A stretch of 64,000 bases of DNA from Pictodentalium vernedei (GCA_031216915.1 CM062295.1:179070927-179134926); one strand, 5' to 3'. Counted from the first letter of the stretch, positions 10,787 through 22,553 are shown. The notes: generated by a model from the sequence alone, not told the origin. Numbers and translations: made by a program.

Positions 10787-13529
10787 AGCTTAACTTGACA
10801 CAGTCAAGATAAGCTCTTGTCATCACGCGTGCAGAAGTCTGTTAGTTTGTGACGTCTGTTCACATTTTCCTTTAGCACGGGCTACACCCCGCAGTTCTTG
10901 TCTGATTGTCACGAAATTTCATATGCAGGTTTGGGGTCATGTCTAGATGAGAACGTTCCCTTTTGGTCGCGATCGGGCAACCGGTATGGCTGTCCGAGCC
11001 CAAAACCCCAAAACCATTAGCACAGTCGACAGGTCGTATTTACGAAGGGATTTCATTGTAACTTGGTAGGATGCCTCTGTGTAATGTCTAGATGAGAACG
11101 TCCCCTTTTGGGCATGATCTATCAACAGTGATGGCTGCCCAAGCCCGAAACCCAAAAACTTTTAGCACAGTCTGCAGGTCATGTTTAATGTGGAGGGATT
11201 TCATTGTAACTTGGTAGGATGACTCCTTATGATGTCTAGATGAGAATTTCCCCATTTGGGCATGATCTGCCAACCGTGACGACTGCCCGAGCCCAAAGCC
11301 CGAAAACCTTTAGCACAGTCTACAGGTCATATTTATTGAGGAATTTCATTGTAACTTGGTGGGTTGACTTCATACAATGTCTAGATGAGAAAGTCCCCTT
11401 TTGGACGTGATTGGGCAACTGTGACGGCTGCAGGGGCCTGAAGCCCGAAAACCTTTAGCACAGTCTAGAGGTCATATTTATGAAGGGATTTCATTGTACC
11501 TCGGTAGGATGACTTCAAATCATGTCTAGATGAGAACGTCCCATTTTGATCGCGAGCATGCAGCCTTGATGGGTGCCCGAGCCCAAAAACCTTTAGCATA
11601 GGCAAAAGGTCATATTTATGGAAGGATTTCATTGTAACCTATTAGGTTGACTCCATATAATGCCTAGATGATGACATCCCCTTTTGGTCATGATTGGTCA
11701 GCTGTGATGGCTACAAGTGCCTGAAGCCCAAAAACCTTGAGCATAGTCTACAAGTCATATTTATGAAGGGATTTCATTGTAACTTTGTAGGATCACTCCA
11801 GATGATGCCCAGATGAGATTGTCCCCTTTGGTTGCGATCAGTCAACCATGATGGCTGCCCGAGTCCAAAGCCCGAAAACCTTAAGCACAGTCTGCAGGTC
11901 ATATTTATGAAGGGATTTCATTGTAACTTGGTAGGTTGACTTCATATAATGTCTAGATGAGAACGTCCCCTTTTGGACTTGATTGGGCAACTTTGACGGC
12001 TAAAGGTGCCCGAAGCCCAAAAACCTTTAGCACTGTCTACAGATCATATTTATGAAGGGATTTCATTGTAACTTGGTAGGATGACTCCAAATAATGTCTA
12101 GATGAGAACGTCCCATTTTGGCCGTGGTCATTCAGCCTTGATGGGTGCCAGAGCCCAAAAACCTTTAGCATAGGCAAAAGGTGATATTTATAGAAGGATT
12201 TCATTGTATCCTGTTAGGTTGACTCCATATAATGCCTAGATGATGACATCCCCTTTTGGTCGTGATTGGTCAACTGTGATGGCTACAGGTGCCCGAAGCC
12301 CGAAAACCTTGAGCACAGTCCACAGGTCATATTTATGAAGGGATTTCATTGTAACTTAATAGGATCACTCCAGATGATGTCCAGATGAGAATTCCCCTTT
12401 TGGTTGCGATCATTCAACCATGATGGCTGCCCAAGCCTAAAGCCCGAAAACCTAAATTTAGCACAGTCTTCAGATCATATTTATGAAGGGATTTCATTGT
12501 AACTTGGTAGGTTGACTTTATGTAATGTCTAGATGAGAACAGCCCCTTTTGGACACCATTAGGCAACTGTGTTGGCTACAGGGGCCCAAAGCCCGAATAT
12601 CTTTAGCACAGTCTACAGGTGATATTTATGAAGGGATTTCATTGTACCTTGGTAGGATGACTCTAAATAATGTCAAGATGAGAACGTCCCCTTTTGGTCG
12701 CGATCATTCAGCCTTGATGGCTGCGTGAACCCAAAACCCCAAAACCTTTAGCATACATAGTCTATTGGTCATATTTATGGAAGGACTTTGTTGTAACCCG
12801 TAAGTTTGACTCCATATATTGCCTAGATGATGACATCCCCTTTTGGTCGTGATTGGTCATCTGTGACGGCTTCAGGGGCCCAAGGCCCAAAAACCTTGAG
12901 CACAGTCTACAGGTCATATTTATGAAGGGATTTCATTGTAACTTTGTAGGATCACTCCAGATGATGCCCAGATGAGAATGTCCCCTTTTGGTTGCGATCA
13001 TTCAACCATGATGGCCGCCAGAGCCCAAAGCCCAAAAACCTTTAGCACAGTCTACAGATTATATTTATTAAGGGATTTCATTGTAACTTGGTAGGTAGAC
13101 TTCATATAATAGATGAGAACGTCCCCTTTGGAGGCAATTGGGAAACTGACGGCTACAGGGGCCCGAAGCCTGAAAACCTTTAGCACAGTCTACAGGCCAT
13201 ATTTATGAAGGGATCTTAATGTAACTTGATAGGATGACTGGTTTTGGAATAATTTCACTGTAACTTGGTAACTTTTGTTGATATACGTTAACTGTGAGGG
13301 CCACATACATTAACTGTGAGGTCATACAGCCCACCCCTCAGCTCTTTAGTACAGTGTACACCTCATATTATTTTTATCATAAACATAGCATACAGGGAAC
13401 AGAAATGAACATATTCCCACTTATCACAATTCTTGTCTTATTTCATAATCCTTTCATAAACATTGAACATTATCCTTTTCATCAAACACGACACACAAGT
13501 TAAGCTACAGTGTCATTGACAATTTCATT
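10787..13529 (+). mobile_element. Satellite-bearing element G, copy 1 (144-bp higher-order repeats)
   Basis: Begins with the stem-loop AGCTTAACTTGAC-ACA-GTCAAGATAAGCT and a conserved leader (GCACGGGCTACACCCCGCAG). It then has about 16 monomers of about 144 bp marked by GGGATTTCATTGTAAC. It ends with a unique tail, the inverted arm AAGTTAAGCT (about 13497-13506) and a hairpin AGTGTC-ATT-GACA. It sits inside the F array: the empty site would read CCATTTTT|GTCGTTAG, so insertion was into a T run with no target duplication. Monomers follow a four-type order A-B-C-D (see findings). Confidence 0.75.
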
Positions 13530-14030
13530 GTCGTTAGAGGAATGGTTTCTGGAGAAAAAAACTCCTAGGGATTTCAATTCGAAACACTAAAAGTGTGTTC
13601 ATGTTAATCAATAGGGTCTGTAGATGTGCATAAAGGTTTTGGATTTTTTATTCGGCCCTGAGGGGCGCAAGGGGCACCATTTTTGTTGTTAGAGGAATGG
13701 TTTCCGGAGAAAAACTCCTAGGGGTTTCAATTTGAAACAGTGAAAGTTCATTCATCTTCATTAATAGGGTCTGTAGATGTGCATAAAGGCATTGGATTTT
13801 TTATTCGGCTTCGAGGGGCACAGGGGGCACCATTTTTGTTGTTAGAGGAATGGTTTCCGGCGAAAAACTCCTAGGGGTTTCAATTCGAAACATTGAAAGC
13901 GTGTTCATCTTCATTAATAGGGTCTGTAGATGTGCATAAAGGTTTTGGATTGTTTATTCGGCTCCAAGGGGTGCAAGGGGCACCATTTTTGTCGTTAGAG
14001 GAATGGTTTCCAGAGAAAAACTCCTAGGGG

Positions 14031-15145
14031 CAGGGACCAGCCGTGAGGGCGACTAGGGCGATTAAGTCGCCCAGAAAAATAGTCGGGGCGATTACAAGTC
14101 GCCCTCTAAAAATTGGCCAAAATGAGAAAGGGCTGAACTGAGTGATGCGAGGTTTACATGAAAACAAGTATTTTCAAAAATCGAATGTGCTCGAGTGTGA
14201 TAAATGGGCATTTTAATTCGTCAAATAAACGTCCATTTATTTGAAATCACACGACAAGCAATTGTCCATTGTCGCTTTCGGCGGATTTTTTTTATGTCTA
14301 TTTTGTTGCGTTCCAGTCGGAGCTTCAAGTGTCGAAACGAAAATAAGTGACTTACGCGACTCAACAAAACAACCCAGTTTGAAAGTAGGTTACGTCGCTT
14401 AGGATGCCGAAAATGTATACACAACGGACGTATTTTATAACACATTATTTTCATTTCGATTTGCTGACGACTGTTAACTGTTGGGCTGTCTATTCCCAGA
14501 AAAACACGAATGGAATTGAAACACATGAAAAAAACTTTAGTGATGTCAAGAAAAGCTTTGTACAGGACACAAGTGTGCATGTGGACGATCTTGAAAAAGG
14601 GTCCTCCTAAACATCGGAATGACATGAAATGACGCGGAATGACACCGGAATGCCATAAAAATGATGCGGAATGACATTTCTTTTACAAAATACTCGACCC
14701 TAGAATGTATTTTGTTTATTAACTAACAAAGTACCCCCCAAGCAACCTTCTTACATCTGGTCCTGTTCACACTTTCAGACTTAAGAAATTATTAGCTTAG
14801 TAGACTTTGTTGAAAGGCAACCACAGGAGGGTGATGGGGGATTGGCACGAAGAAGAGGTGAGGGGTCATGAAGGAGAAGGTAGCAGTGAGGGATTTTCAG
14901 TCAATAACTACATTGTGATTTTTTAACCTGGCACAGATGCATCATAGACAACTGGACCTGGATTATTTGTACGTTAATGGAGGACCATAAATTGAAAATA
15001 TGAAGGGGCGGCGGGGGTGGTACATGAATATTCTTAATTTTCCCCACTTGCCTATGAAGTCTCCCTACATGACTCTGCAGTCTTCCTATTTTTTCTGGAG
15101 GGAGACTTGAAGTCTCCCTAAAATTCCCCCCTAGGCTGGTCCCTG
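14031..15145 (+). mobile_element. Non-autonomous hAT element, copy 1 (1115 bp)
   Basis: The ends CAGGGACCAGCC and GGCTGGTCCCTG are perfect 12-bp inverted repeats, flanked by the 8-bp duplication CCTAGGGG (14023-14030 and 15146-15153) within a 153-bp repeat unit. A CAGGG terminus and 8-bp duplication define the hAT superfamily. Subterminal AGGGCGA/TCGCCC motifs and repeated GGAATGAC motifs (14615-14665) could be transposase-binding clusters. Open frames inside (for example 14221-14625, minus strand) show no hAT transposase motifs. Two more copies lie at 26266 and 34112. Confidence 0.93.
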
Positions 15146-15912
15146 CCTAGGGGTTTCAGTTCGAAACACTGAAAGTGTGTTCATGTTAATCAGTAGGGCC
15201 TGTAGATATGCATAAAGGTTTTGTATTTTTGATTCAGCTTCGGAGGGCGCAAGGGGCACCATTTTTGTCGTTAGAGGAATGATTTCCGGAAAAAAAACTC
15301 CCAGGGTTTCAATTCGAAACACTGGAAGTGTGTTCATGTTAATCAATTGGGTCTGTAGATGTGCATAAAGGTTTTGGATTTTTGATTCGGCTTTGAGGGG
15401 TGCAAGGGGCACCATTTTTGTCGTTAGAAGAATGGTTTCTGGCGAAAAACTCCTAGGGGTTTCAATTCGAAACATTGAAAGCATGTTCATGTTCATTCGG
15501 AGGGTCTGTAGATGTGCATAAAGTTTTTGGATTTTTGATTCGGCCCTCGGGGGCACAAGGGCCACCACTTTTGTCGTTAGAGGAATGGTTTCCAGTGAAA
15601 AACTCCTAGGGGTTTCAATTCGAAACACTAAAAGTGTGTTCATGTTAATCAATAGGGTCTGTAGATGTGCATAAAGGTTTTGGATTTTTGATTTGGCCCC
15701 GAGGGGTGCAAGGGACACCATTTTTGTCGTTAGAGGAATGGTTTCCGGAGAAAAACTCCTAGGGGTTTCAATTCGAAACACTAAAAGTGTGTTCATGTTA
15801 ATCAATAGCATCTGTAGATGTTCATAAAGGTTTTGGATTTTTGATTCGGCCCCAACAATAATCATAAATGCGAATGCGGGGATATACTATCGTGTGCTTT
15901 GCACACAAATGA

Positions 15913-16300
15913 CACCCCTCTAATTAGCTTGTATTGCCCGTTGAACGAATCAAGCCATCCAAAATTGTCGGTATCACTCAGATGAACTGACAAAGACAGA
16001 GGAAACAAACAGCAAACCAAGCAATTAAAATATCACTATCACAAACAAAGTAGACATACAAAGTGAATCATCATCAAAACACAAGTGCAACATGTTCTGA
16101 CAGCAACTTACAGAGCAAATCATTATCCAAACATACATGTATGCAACATTTGCCGACAGTAAGTTTTCATTGCATAAAACTTATAGAAGTGTATGTTCCA
16201 AAAGTCAGATCAATAGTGATTTAAAAAAAAAAATGATAGCATTTCCATTGGTCTGTTATTTTTGTGTTACTATCTGTCCCACCCCTTGTAAATAATATCA
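15913..16300. other. No gene seen
   Basis: AT-rich intronic DNA between element F and the repeat at 16301; no exon, RNA gene or recognisable element was found. Confidence 0.5.
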
Positions 16301-16413
16301 GGTACGGGTTGTCCAGTCATGGATATGAGTTGTCCAGACAAAAATGGGTACGAGTCATCCAATTTTGGATACTACTTGACTGGTATGAGTTGCCGTGGGT
16401 ACAAGTTGCCTAG
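16301..16413 (-). repeat. ACAACTCGTACC-type repeat element, minus copy
   Basis: The reverse complement aligns with 3850-3995: the order of sub-units (GTACCCACGGCAACTC, then a CCAGT...AAGT spacer, then GACTCGTACCCATTTTTGTC) is conserved. This proves it is one dispersed element with a fixed internal layout. Confidence 0.7.
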
Positions 16414-16720
16414 AAACCAATTAATGTGTCATTGTATATCATATCAATTGCCATGAACTTTATGAAGTGTGTACAAATTCAATCCTTTGGTTTTGAGGTG
16501 CTAGCCTCTTGCCTTTCATATATGTATAATGCCTAAGGGTTAAACCTAGGCAGTTTTGAAATTTGCATTTCAGTTCGGTTTCAGTTCTGGTTTTCTACAG
16601 AAACTTGGTTTTTCAGTTAAGTTTTCGGTTTTTCAAAATATATTGTAGAAATCCACATTTTAGAGGGTAATATACACATTAAATGCATCTGTATTTGTCA
16701 TCTAAGTCATGAGGCTCCTA

Positions 16721-17020
16721 CAGTTGAAACTAGAAGTCCTGTTACAGTTAGCGCAGAACATGCTCGTTAGTTAACACGCTCCTTACTGCAGTAAAAGGAA
16801 ATAATCCACTGAAATACACAAGGACGGTTTCGCAAAGTAATACAAAATATAAAGTACATGCAAAGTTTCATCACATGGATCACATGGCTACACCCGGTGG
16901 TCCATGTGATGGAAGTTTGAAAGTATTTCTTGTATTGATTGGGACTGGAGTGCACTTGTCCAGCGCGCTATTTCTTCAGAACAGTGCACAATAGTGTGAC
17001 AGGACTTATAGTTTCAACTG
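16721..17020. mobile_element. Mariner-type MITE, copy 1 (300 bp)
   Basis: Terminal inverted repeats CAGTTGAAACTAGAAGTCCT and its complement (AGGACTTATAGTTTCAACTG) lie between TA dinucleotides (16719-16720 and 17021-17022). TA duplication and a CAGT start identify a Tc1/mariner-derived miniature element. A second copy at 36824 shares the TIRs. Confidence 0.85.
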
Positions 17021-17093
17021 TACAGCATGTTGAATCATCCGGGTTACTCAGTGCTCACCACTTTTCTCAGCTAATGGACATATTGTGGTGGAG

Positions 17094-17259
17094 CCAAGGG
17101 GTATCTGGAGAGCTTGTTCCTCCCGTCTCCAAATTTGAAAAGATTCTTATTGATTTCCTGCCCTCAGTACAGGTACAGTACCCTCAGTCCTGAGATCCCC
17201 CCCAAAAACTGTTCACCAGCATGTTCCCCCCAGGATTTGAAACCATGGCTCCACCACTG
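17094..17259. mobile_element. Small hAT-like MITE
   Basis: GTGGTGGAGCCAAGG at the left and CCATGGCTCCACCACTG at the right are inverted copies; the right end read inward is CAGTGGTGGAGCCATGG, hAT-like. The 8-bp target duplication was not clear, so the exact left end is uncertain. Confidence 0.45.
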
Positions 17260-17621
17260 GTTGGTTCTGCCTTGTTCTGTCAGTAAGCTTTGGGGCCTTG
17301 TCAAGATGCAAAAATTTACCAGAAAAGCTATATTTTAACAAAACTCAACATTTCCTTTATTTTTTAAGGAGTCTCTAAGCTCCCACCCTGTTTTTGGTGG
17401 ATAATGTGTAATTATTGTCCATATTTCGGTAATTATCCCACCACTTCAAAATAGACTGCCCAGGTTTTTTAATGGTTCCTGCTTCAAATGACAATGGAAT
17501 AAAAGGAACACAAAACATATTTTTTGTGATTTTCATAACTATTATTGAAGTACATTAGTGTCGCTGTGGATTGGTCGTAATTCACACATGGGCAGTTATG
17601 TCCACGCATGCATTTACCAGG

Positions 17622-17715
17622 TAAAAATATAATCATCAGCAAAATTTTAATTAATGAAGCACCAGGTTGTACCCGATGTTTCATTAATTAAATTTTGTTT
17701 GCTGATTATTCCTAT
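17622..17715. repeat. Short inverted repeat (hairpin)
   Basis: ATAATCATCAGCAAAATTTT-AATTAATGAA is mirrored by TTCATTAATTAAATTTTGTT-TGCTGATTAT around a loop of about 18 bp. A foldback fragment or miniature element; ends and target duplication not determined. Confidence 0.6.
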
Positions 17716-18430
17716 AATTAGTGTCCTGACTCTAATATCATTTCGTCAGTGGAAATATTGCCCATCCATGGAAAGTGACCAGTCCATGGCGGTCGTACTG
17801 TAAGTCGTGATACACGAATCACTTTTATTGGTAACTCACTCCAATGTTTCCACAATATCTCTCCTAATTTTGACTGTAGTCTGTAGAGGTTCGTTTTTGA
17901 CATTGATTTTGTTCAATTATAGAAATTGGGTGAAGTGAGCGGTGCCAGGGTGAAGATATTGCCAACTTCACTTTGCCCTCTTGGCCTACACCTGCATTGA
18001 TTTCATCTCAGTCAAGACAGGCGATTGATGTTTTTGAAGGGAGGCTGCTGCATAATGGGATTTGAAAGTTTGCAATATTGCATCTTGGGATTTGTTGTGT
18101 GCACAAAATACACCTGGGAAAACACATTGATTATTACAACTGCATATTGGGAATGCAGGCTTAACTTGACGCTTGACAGTTTATACCTGACAGACCTGCT
18201 GTACCGCGTGATTCCTTAAAGTAAGTTCAAATAGTATACAAATGAAACAAGTCGCAATAAGTTTTAAAAAACTTTCAATAGTTACCTGCCATCCATTTAA
18301 CAGGGTATGTTCTATTTTAATTTAACCATTTTATTGTTGACAAAAACAGAATGTGGAGAAATGGAGTCAAGAAATATGTGACTAATTTGCAAGTTGTGCT
18401 GACCCTTCAGTTGCAAAGGAAAATAGTCAA
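17716..18430. other. No gene seen (intron 2 side of repeats)
   Basis: AT-rich sequence with only short open frames lacking recognisable motifs (for example 18025-18219). Nothing supported. Confidence 0.45.
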
Positions 18431-18431
18431 A

Positions 18432-18750
18432 GACTACCGTTGTGTTGTTGGCTGTCACAATAGTTCATTCCATCTCCATGCATGTTGAGTACATGTACAT
18501 GTACTGTCACCTCCATAAATGTTTGAAAAACACAGGTCATTGTTTTTGTGACCATCCCTTTGTTTTACATACATTTCCAAAAGATCAAGAATACTTGGAT
18601 GAGTGGGTTAAAAATATTAATAGAATTTTACAAAAAAAAATTTTAAAAAAAGAGGCAAAAACTAGAGACCCACCAAACGCCCAGTGGCGTGCTAAATGAT
18701 GGGAAACAAACTCAACAAAAGCCATATCCTACTTTGCAAATGGGCCACAT
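18432..18750 (+). pseudogene. Broken THAP-type zinc-finger domain
   Basis: Three pieces in different frames together resemble a THAP domain (a C2CH DNA-binding zinc finger found in P-element-type transposases and in host proteins derived from them). At 18432 a frame reads DYRCVVGCHNSSFHLHAC, supplying the C-x3-C start (CVVGC). At about 18556-18625 another frame reads DHPFVLHTFPKDQEYLDEWV plus KNINR, matching the usual F-P-K-D...W core. At about 18715-18745 comes KPYPTLQMGH, like the NPYPTL stretch that follows THAP domains in some invertebrate proteins. Frameshifts and a stop after HAC mean it is not functional. The identification rests on motif order only. It probably derives from a transposon or retrocopy inserted in E2F intron 1. 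Confidence 0.5.
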
Positions 18751-18964
18751 GGATGAATGTTTGAAAAAAAATTGCGACATCGACGTCGTAGCTGGGACGG
18801 GTGGTGCAATCTCACAAAATTCTAAGTTCATCAAGGGTCATAACTCCAAGAAAAATATTTGGAACAACACATGCATTAAACAGTGGCTAGACATCAATAA
18901 GATACACTTACATGCCAAATATAAAGTCATTCCATCAAGTATTTCAAAAGTTATTGAGTTTTGA

Positions 18965-19034
18965 AACTCGTTGGTCACAGACAGACCGACCGACAGACCA
19001 ACCGACAGACAGACCGACAGACAGACCGACATTG
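18965..19034 (+). repeat. Microsatellite-like GACAGACCGACC array
   Basis: Interrupted tetranucleotide repeats (ACAGACCGACCGACAGACCA and variants). Preceded by repeat-like text (GGTCATAACTCCAAG) that recurs in the following block, so it is probably an internal part of a dispersed repeat. Confidence 0.75.
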
Positions 19035-19329
19035 CCACTTATAGAGCTGCTAGTCGCAGCTAAAAACTAAGACACATTCTTTTCAGGTATAAATCTCTAC
19101 AGAAAAAAGTATAAACTTCAGAAACACAACACAAATGCCAAAGAATTGTCTCGGGTTACACTTCAATCTGAACCTCCTCCACTGAAAAAATTAAGACTGG
19201 AAAAAGAGTAATCCTCAGAAATTCCTTTTGTGCATTTGGAACATGCTTACATGTATAGCATGCCAATAATCTGTTTAAAAATTCCAATTCAAATCTGGCA
19301 AGATTTTCATCATACCAGTACAGATCACA

Positions 19330-19880
19330 GTTGGAGTCCACACCAGTACAAGCTCCAATTGGTATGAACAGTAGGATGTTAAATTTTGCCAGATTTGATT
19401 TTCTACAGATACATAACAAGAGGTGCATATCTGAGATGCAGGCGTTGAGTTGTGGTGGCAAATCTGAGAACTTTTGTTCAAGTTATTGTGCTAACAAGCT
19501 CAAAATTCACAAAAAAATGACTAATTAACGACCATAACTTTGTAACGAAAAATGGGGGTGGGCCAGTTTTTGAACTTGCTTGAGTTATTATTACAAAAGA
19601 CCTGTATGGCAAATATCAGTCAAATCGGAGGACATTTGTTCACGTTATTGCGCTAACAAACGCAAAATTCATAAAAATTGACTTACTAAGACCCATAACT
19701 CTCTAACGAAAAATCAGTCCAGGCCAGTTTTCGAACTCGCTTGAGATATTGCAAAAGACCTGTGTGGCAAATATTAGTCAAATTGGAGAATGCTTGTTCA
19801 AGCCATTGTGTTAACAGTGTGAGGACGACTGGACACCCACCCACCCACCCACCCGGATGCCCACCGACCGTTGCCAAACC
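19330..19880 (+). repeat. Tandem repeat, about 170-190 bp unit
   Basis: Units are marked by CCATAACTTTGTAACGAAAA / CCATAACTCTCTAACGAAAA and by CAAAAGACCTGTATGGCAAA near 19595 and 19755. About three degenerate copies end in a CACCCACCCACC-rich stretch (19833-19855). No termini identified. Confidence 0.6.
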
Positions 19881-20585
19881 ATAGGTCTTGGTTGTTAAGT
19901 TGTTAACACAACTGAACCAAAATAAATTCTTCTTTTGACCATTTTCTCCTTCATCTTAAACTTACATGTCATACAATGGAAGCTATCTTGTTACAAAAAA
20001 CACCCACAAAGTGGAAGATCAGTCACCAAAATGAGCATACATGGATATTGTATTACAGTACGCACAGGGTGATTTTCTACTTGCCCTCTAAGTTGGTGGA
20101 TATACATATACATGTACATGTATATCCAACATATTCTTTCCAGTCTTGTAGAAAGTTGGGCACCCAACAAGCCAGTCTGCAGTTAATGAACCACCAGATA
20201 ACTGACTACTCAGTGGTCCTTAAACTGTACATTTGCTCATTCAGTCACAAGTCTTTACTGGCTGCCAGGTACAGTTGGTGGTTGAAGTCCATATGCTTTG
20301 TTTAGCATAAGGAAAATTTAGCCAGTGGACCTACGAGTGGAATCTAGATATCACATCACAGTACGAGACGAAATAAATTCTACAATAACCACTATAAACT
20401 GTGCATCTTCAATTCTCTCATAGAGAGCTTTCCAGAAAAATGATGTTAGGTTCTTGTCTTATTGGTGCAATGGCAGTGGGATTCTTTGTTTATTGCAGTT
20501 ATGCTACAACTTATTTTATTCATACTGTATTGTAGACTTCAATATATTCTACCTTGTACCTTGCATTTATACCAATATGACGTTT
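19881..20585. other. No gene seen
   Basis: AT-rich intronic DNA. A short palindrome ATATACATGTACATGTATAT lies near 20105. The 109-codon open frame at 19976-20305 has no recognisable motif. Confidence 0.4.
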
Positions 20586-20598
20586 TTTCCAGACATTT

Positions 20599-20966
20599 GG
20601 GGAGCGCGGTGGCTCAGTTGGTAGAGGTGCAGGTTGCAAGCCGAGAGGTCCTTGGGTTCGAATCCCACCTGCGGCAACCGCATTGTGTCCTTGGGCAAGA
20701 CACCTCATCTCCATTGCCCGCGTAGGGGCATGGTGGCATTGTGTACTAAGGCGTACAGTACTACTGCACGTTGATGGTGTACTTGTCTCCAACCAATGCT
20801 AACCTTGCTTGTGTGGAGTTGGAATGTTGGGGAGCTGACAGTTGCTCACCGTTGCTCTGTGGTTCTCTCCGGGTACTCTGGCTTTCTCCACCCGTAAAAC
20901 TGTCACGGTCATGGTTAGCCATTGCGCATAAATATGTGACCTTTAACACCAATAAATAAATAAATA
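20599..20966 (+). mobile_element. Full-length tRNA-derived SINE, 13-bp TSD
   Basis: Reference copy for the family (about 368 bp). The tRNA-like head has an A box in GGTGGCTCAGTTGGTAGAGG and a perfect B box GGTTCGAATCC (20650-20665). The body contains GTGTCCTTGGGCAAGACA, TCCGGGTACTCTGGCTTTCT and ACCCGTAAAACTGTCACGGT, and the tail is CCTTAAACACCAATAAATAA with TAAA repeats. TTTCCAGACATTT flanks it (20586-20598 and 20967-20979). It would be transcribed by RNA polymerase III and moved by a partner LINE that is not in the window. Confidence 0.95.
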
Positions 20967-21232
20967 TTTCCAGACATTTTGATTTAGTTATTACATAATA
21001 ATTGTTCATTTACAGATTAATTTTATTAAAAATGATTGAACTGTACCCATAGGCACATTTCAATATATCGTAATTATGTAACAAATTTTGATTTGCTGAA
21101 ATAATCTACAACTGCAGTACTGCGATCACAAGTTACAGTACAGTACATTGTACATTTCGTACTTAATTACTTAAACCTTTACCCACAGACAACATTTAAA
21201 CTGGAAATTTCAATGTAAATTTTTATGCCCCT

Positions 21233-22255
21233 GAGAGATTCCCTCGGCGGCATTATGTTATCGCCATCCGTCTGGCATCTGTGCGTTAACTTTTGGTTTC
21301 CGTCAAACAACTAAAGAACCTCATATTTGATCAAATCATTATTTTAGGGGTTACTTGTGGATGACCAGACAATGCTTCCTTTCTATTTTTGTACAGCTAG
21401 CCAATTCAATATGGCCACCATGGCAGCCATATTGAATTTGGTTTCCATCCAATAACTAATAAATGCTCATTTTTATTTTTTAATTATGCATTGTTGGTGT
21501 CTAGAGGAAGCTTCCTTTCGATTTTGGACCAGTCAGCTGGTCCAAGATGGCTGCCAATTGACTATGGTGGCCATCTTGAATTTGGTTTCCACCCAATAAC
21601 TAATGTATACTGACTCAAATCATTTTCAGTTTTTGGTTATGCATTATTGGCGTCTAGAGGAAGCTTTCTTTCGATTTTGGTCCAGGTAGCCAGTTCAATA
21701 TGACCAACATATTGAATTTGGTTTCCTTCCAATAACTAATGATTGCTGACTCGGGAGCGCGGTGGCTCAGTGGTAGACTGTTGGACTTCTATGCTAGAAG
21801 TCCGAGTTCAATCCCCATCTGGGACAACCTGTGTTGTGTCCTTGGGAAAGGCACTTTATCCTGTTGCCTACATGGTGGCACGATGACGTTGTGTACTAAG
21901 GCATACTGCACATCGATGGTGCACGTGTCTTCAACCACTGTAACCCTGCTTGAGCGGAGCTTGAACAGAGTTATAATGTTGAGGAGCTGACAGTTGGTCA
22001 TCGATGCTCAGTGGTTCTCTCCGGGTACTCCGGCTTCCTCCACCCGTAAAACTGTCATGGTCACGATTAGCCATTTTGCACAAGTATGTGACCTTAAACA
22101 CCAATAAATAAATAATAATAATAAATAGACTGCTGACTCAAATCAATTTTTTTTATGCATTATTGGTGTCTAGAGGAAGCTTCTTTTTGATTTGGTTATG
22201 CCCCAAGAGACTTACCCTTTTATGACACTGTCAGGGGCATATGCAACACTTTGCG
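21233..22255 (+). mobile_element. Satellite-bearing element I, Helitron2-like architecture
   Basis: The 5' end ATGCCCCTGA...CTCGGCGGCAT can fold into a stem-loop. The body has about four degenerate repeats of about 145 bp marked by TTGAATTTGGTTTCCATCCA and GTGTCTAGAGGAAGCTTCCT. Near the 3' end the arm recurs inverted as TCAGGGGCAT (22231-22240), followed by a hairpin GCAAC-ACTTTGC-GTTGC (22244-22260). A SINE (21753-22130) is inserted in it. Confidence 0.55.
21753..22130 (+). mobile_element. tRNA-derived SINE with a different tRNA head
   Basis: The body and tail match the SINE at 20599, but the head differs: after GGAGCGCGGTGGCTCAGTGG it reads TAGACTGTTGGACTTCTATG and CTAGAAGTCCGAGTTCAATC, i.e. 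a different anticodon arm and B box. TGCTGACTC flanks it (21744-21752 and 22131-22139). Inserted in element I. Confidence 0.88.
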
Positions 22256-22553
22256 TTGCTCTTGTTCAAACTTTCACTAAAAGCTACAAGCAAACCGAAA
22301 TGCTAGGTTGGAATGGTTTCTCAGTCCACAAGTTCTTTTTTTCATATGCCGATGCTCCAGGCTCTGCTTCTCGCCCTATTCACTAAGACTGATGAATATC
22401 CCTCCGCCTTTCTCATGCATACAAAAATGTGTAAAAGGGTAACTCGGACAAAGGGTTGCCTGAGAAAGTTGTGTTAATTTTATATTTGTACAGGCCTGTT
22501 TTTAACTAGATTCTACAGTTCATGTGATACAACCATTGTATTCTTTTCTACAG

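Larger units (their letters stand above)
9175..15912 (+). mobile_element. Satellite-bearing element F (153-bp repeats), Helitron2-like architecture
   Basis: The 5' end has a stem-loop (ATCCCTGCA ... TGCGGGGAT, 9187-9216). The body consists of tandem 153-bp units with the marker GTCGTTAGAGGAATGGTTTC: about 9 copies at 9247-10780, about 3.5 at 13530-14030 and about 4.5 at 15146-15860. The 3' end repeats the arm inverted (GCGGGGATAT near 15876) and then forms the hairpin GTGTGC-TTT-GCACAC (about 15891-15905). It is interrupted by element G (10787-13529) and a hAT element (14031-15145). The long minus-strand open frame at 15131-15865 only reflects repeats whose 153-bp length is divisible by three. 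Classification as a non-autonomous Helitron2/Helentron is inference from structure. Confidence 0.65.

Noticed and set aside
14221-14625. 134-codon frame inside the hAT element as a transposase
   Set aside because: No hAT catalytic or BED zinc motifs; the two other copies break the frame; low-complexity composition.
15131-15865. 244-codon minus-strand open frame
   Set aside because: It is the translation of 153-bp tandem repeats (divisible by three), giving the same peptide four to five times; no gene features.
20610-20680. Genuine tRNA genes at SINE heads
   Set aside because: A and B boxes are present but the cloverleaf is imperfect and continues into the SINE body and tail with target duplications.
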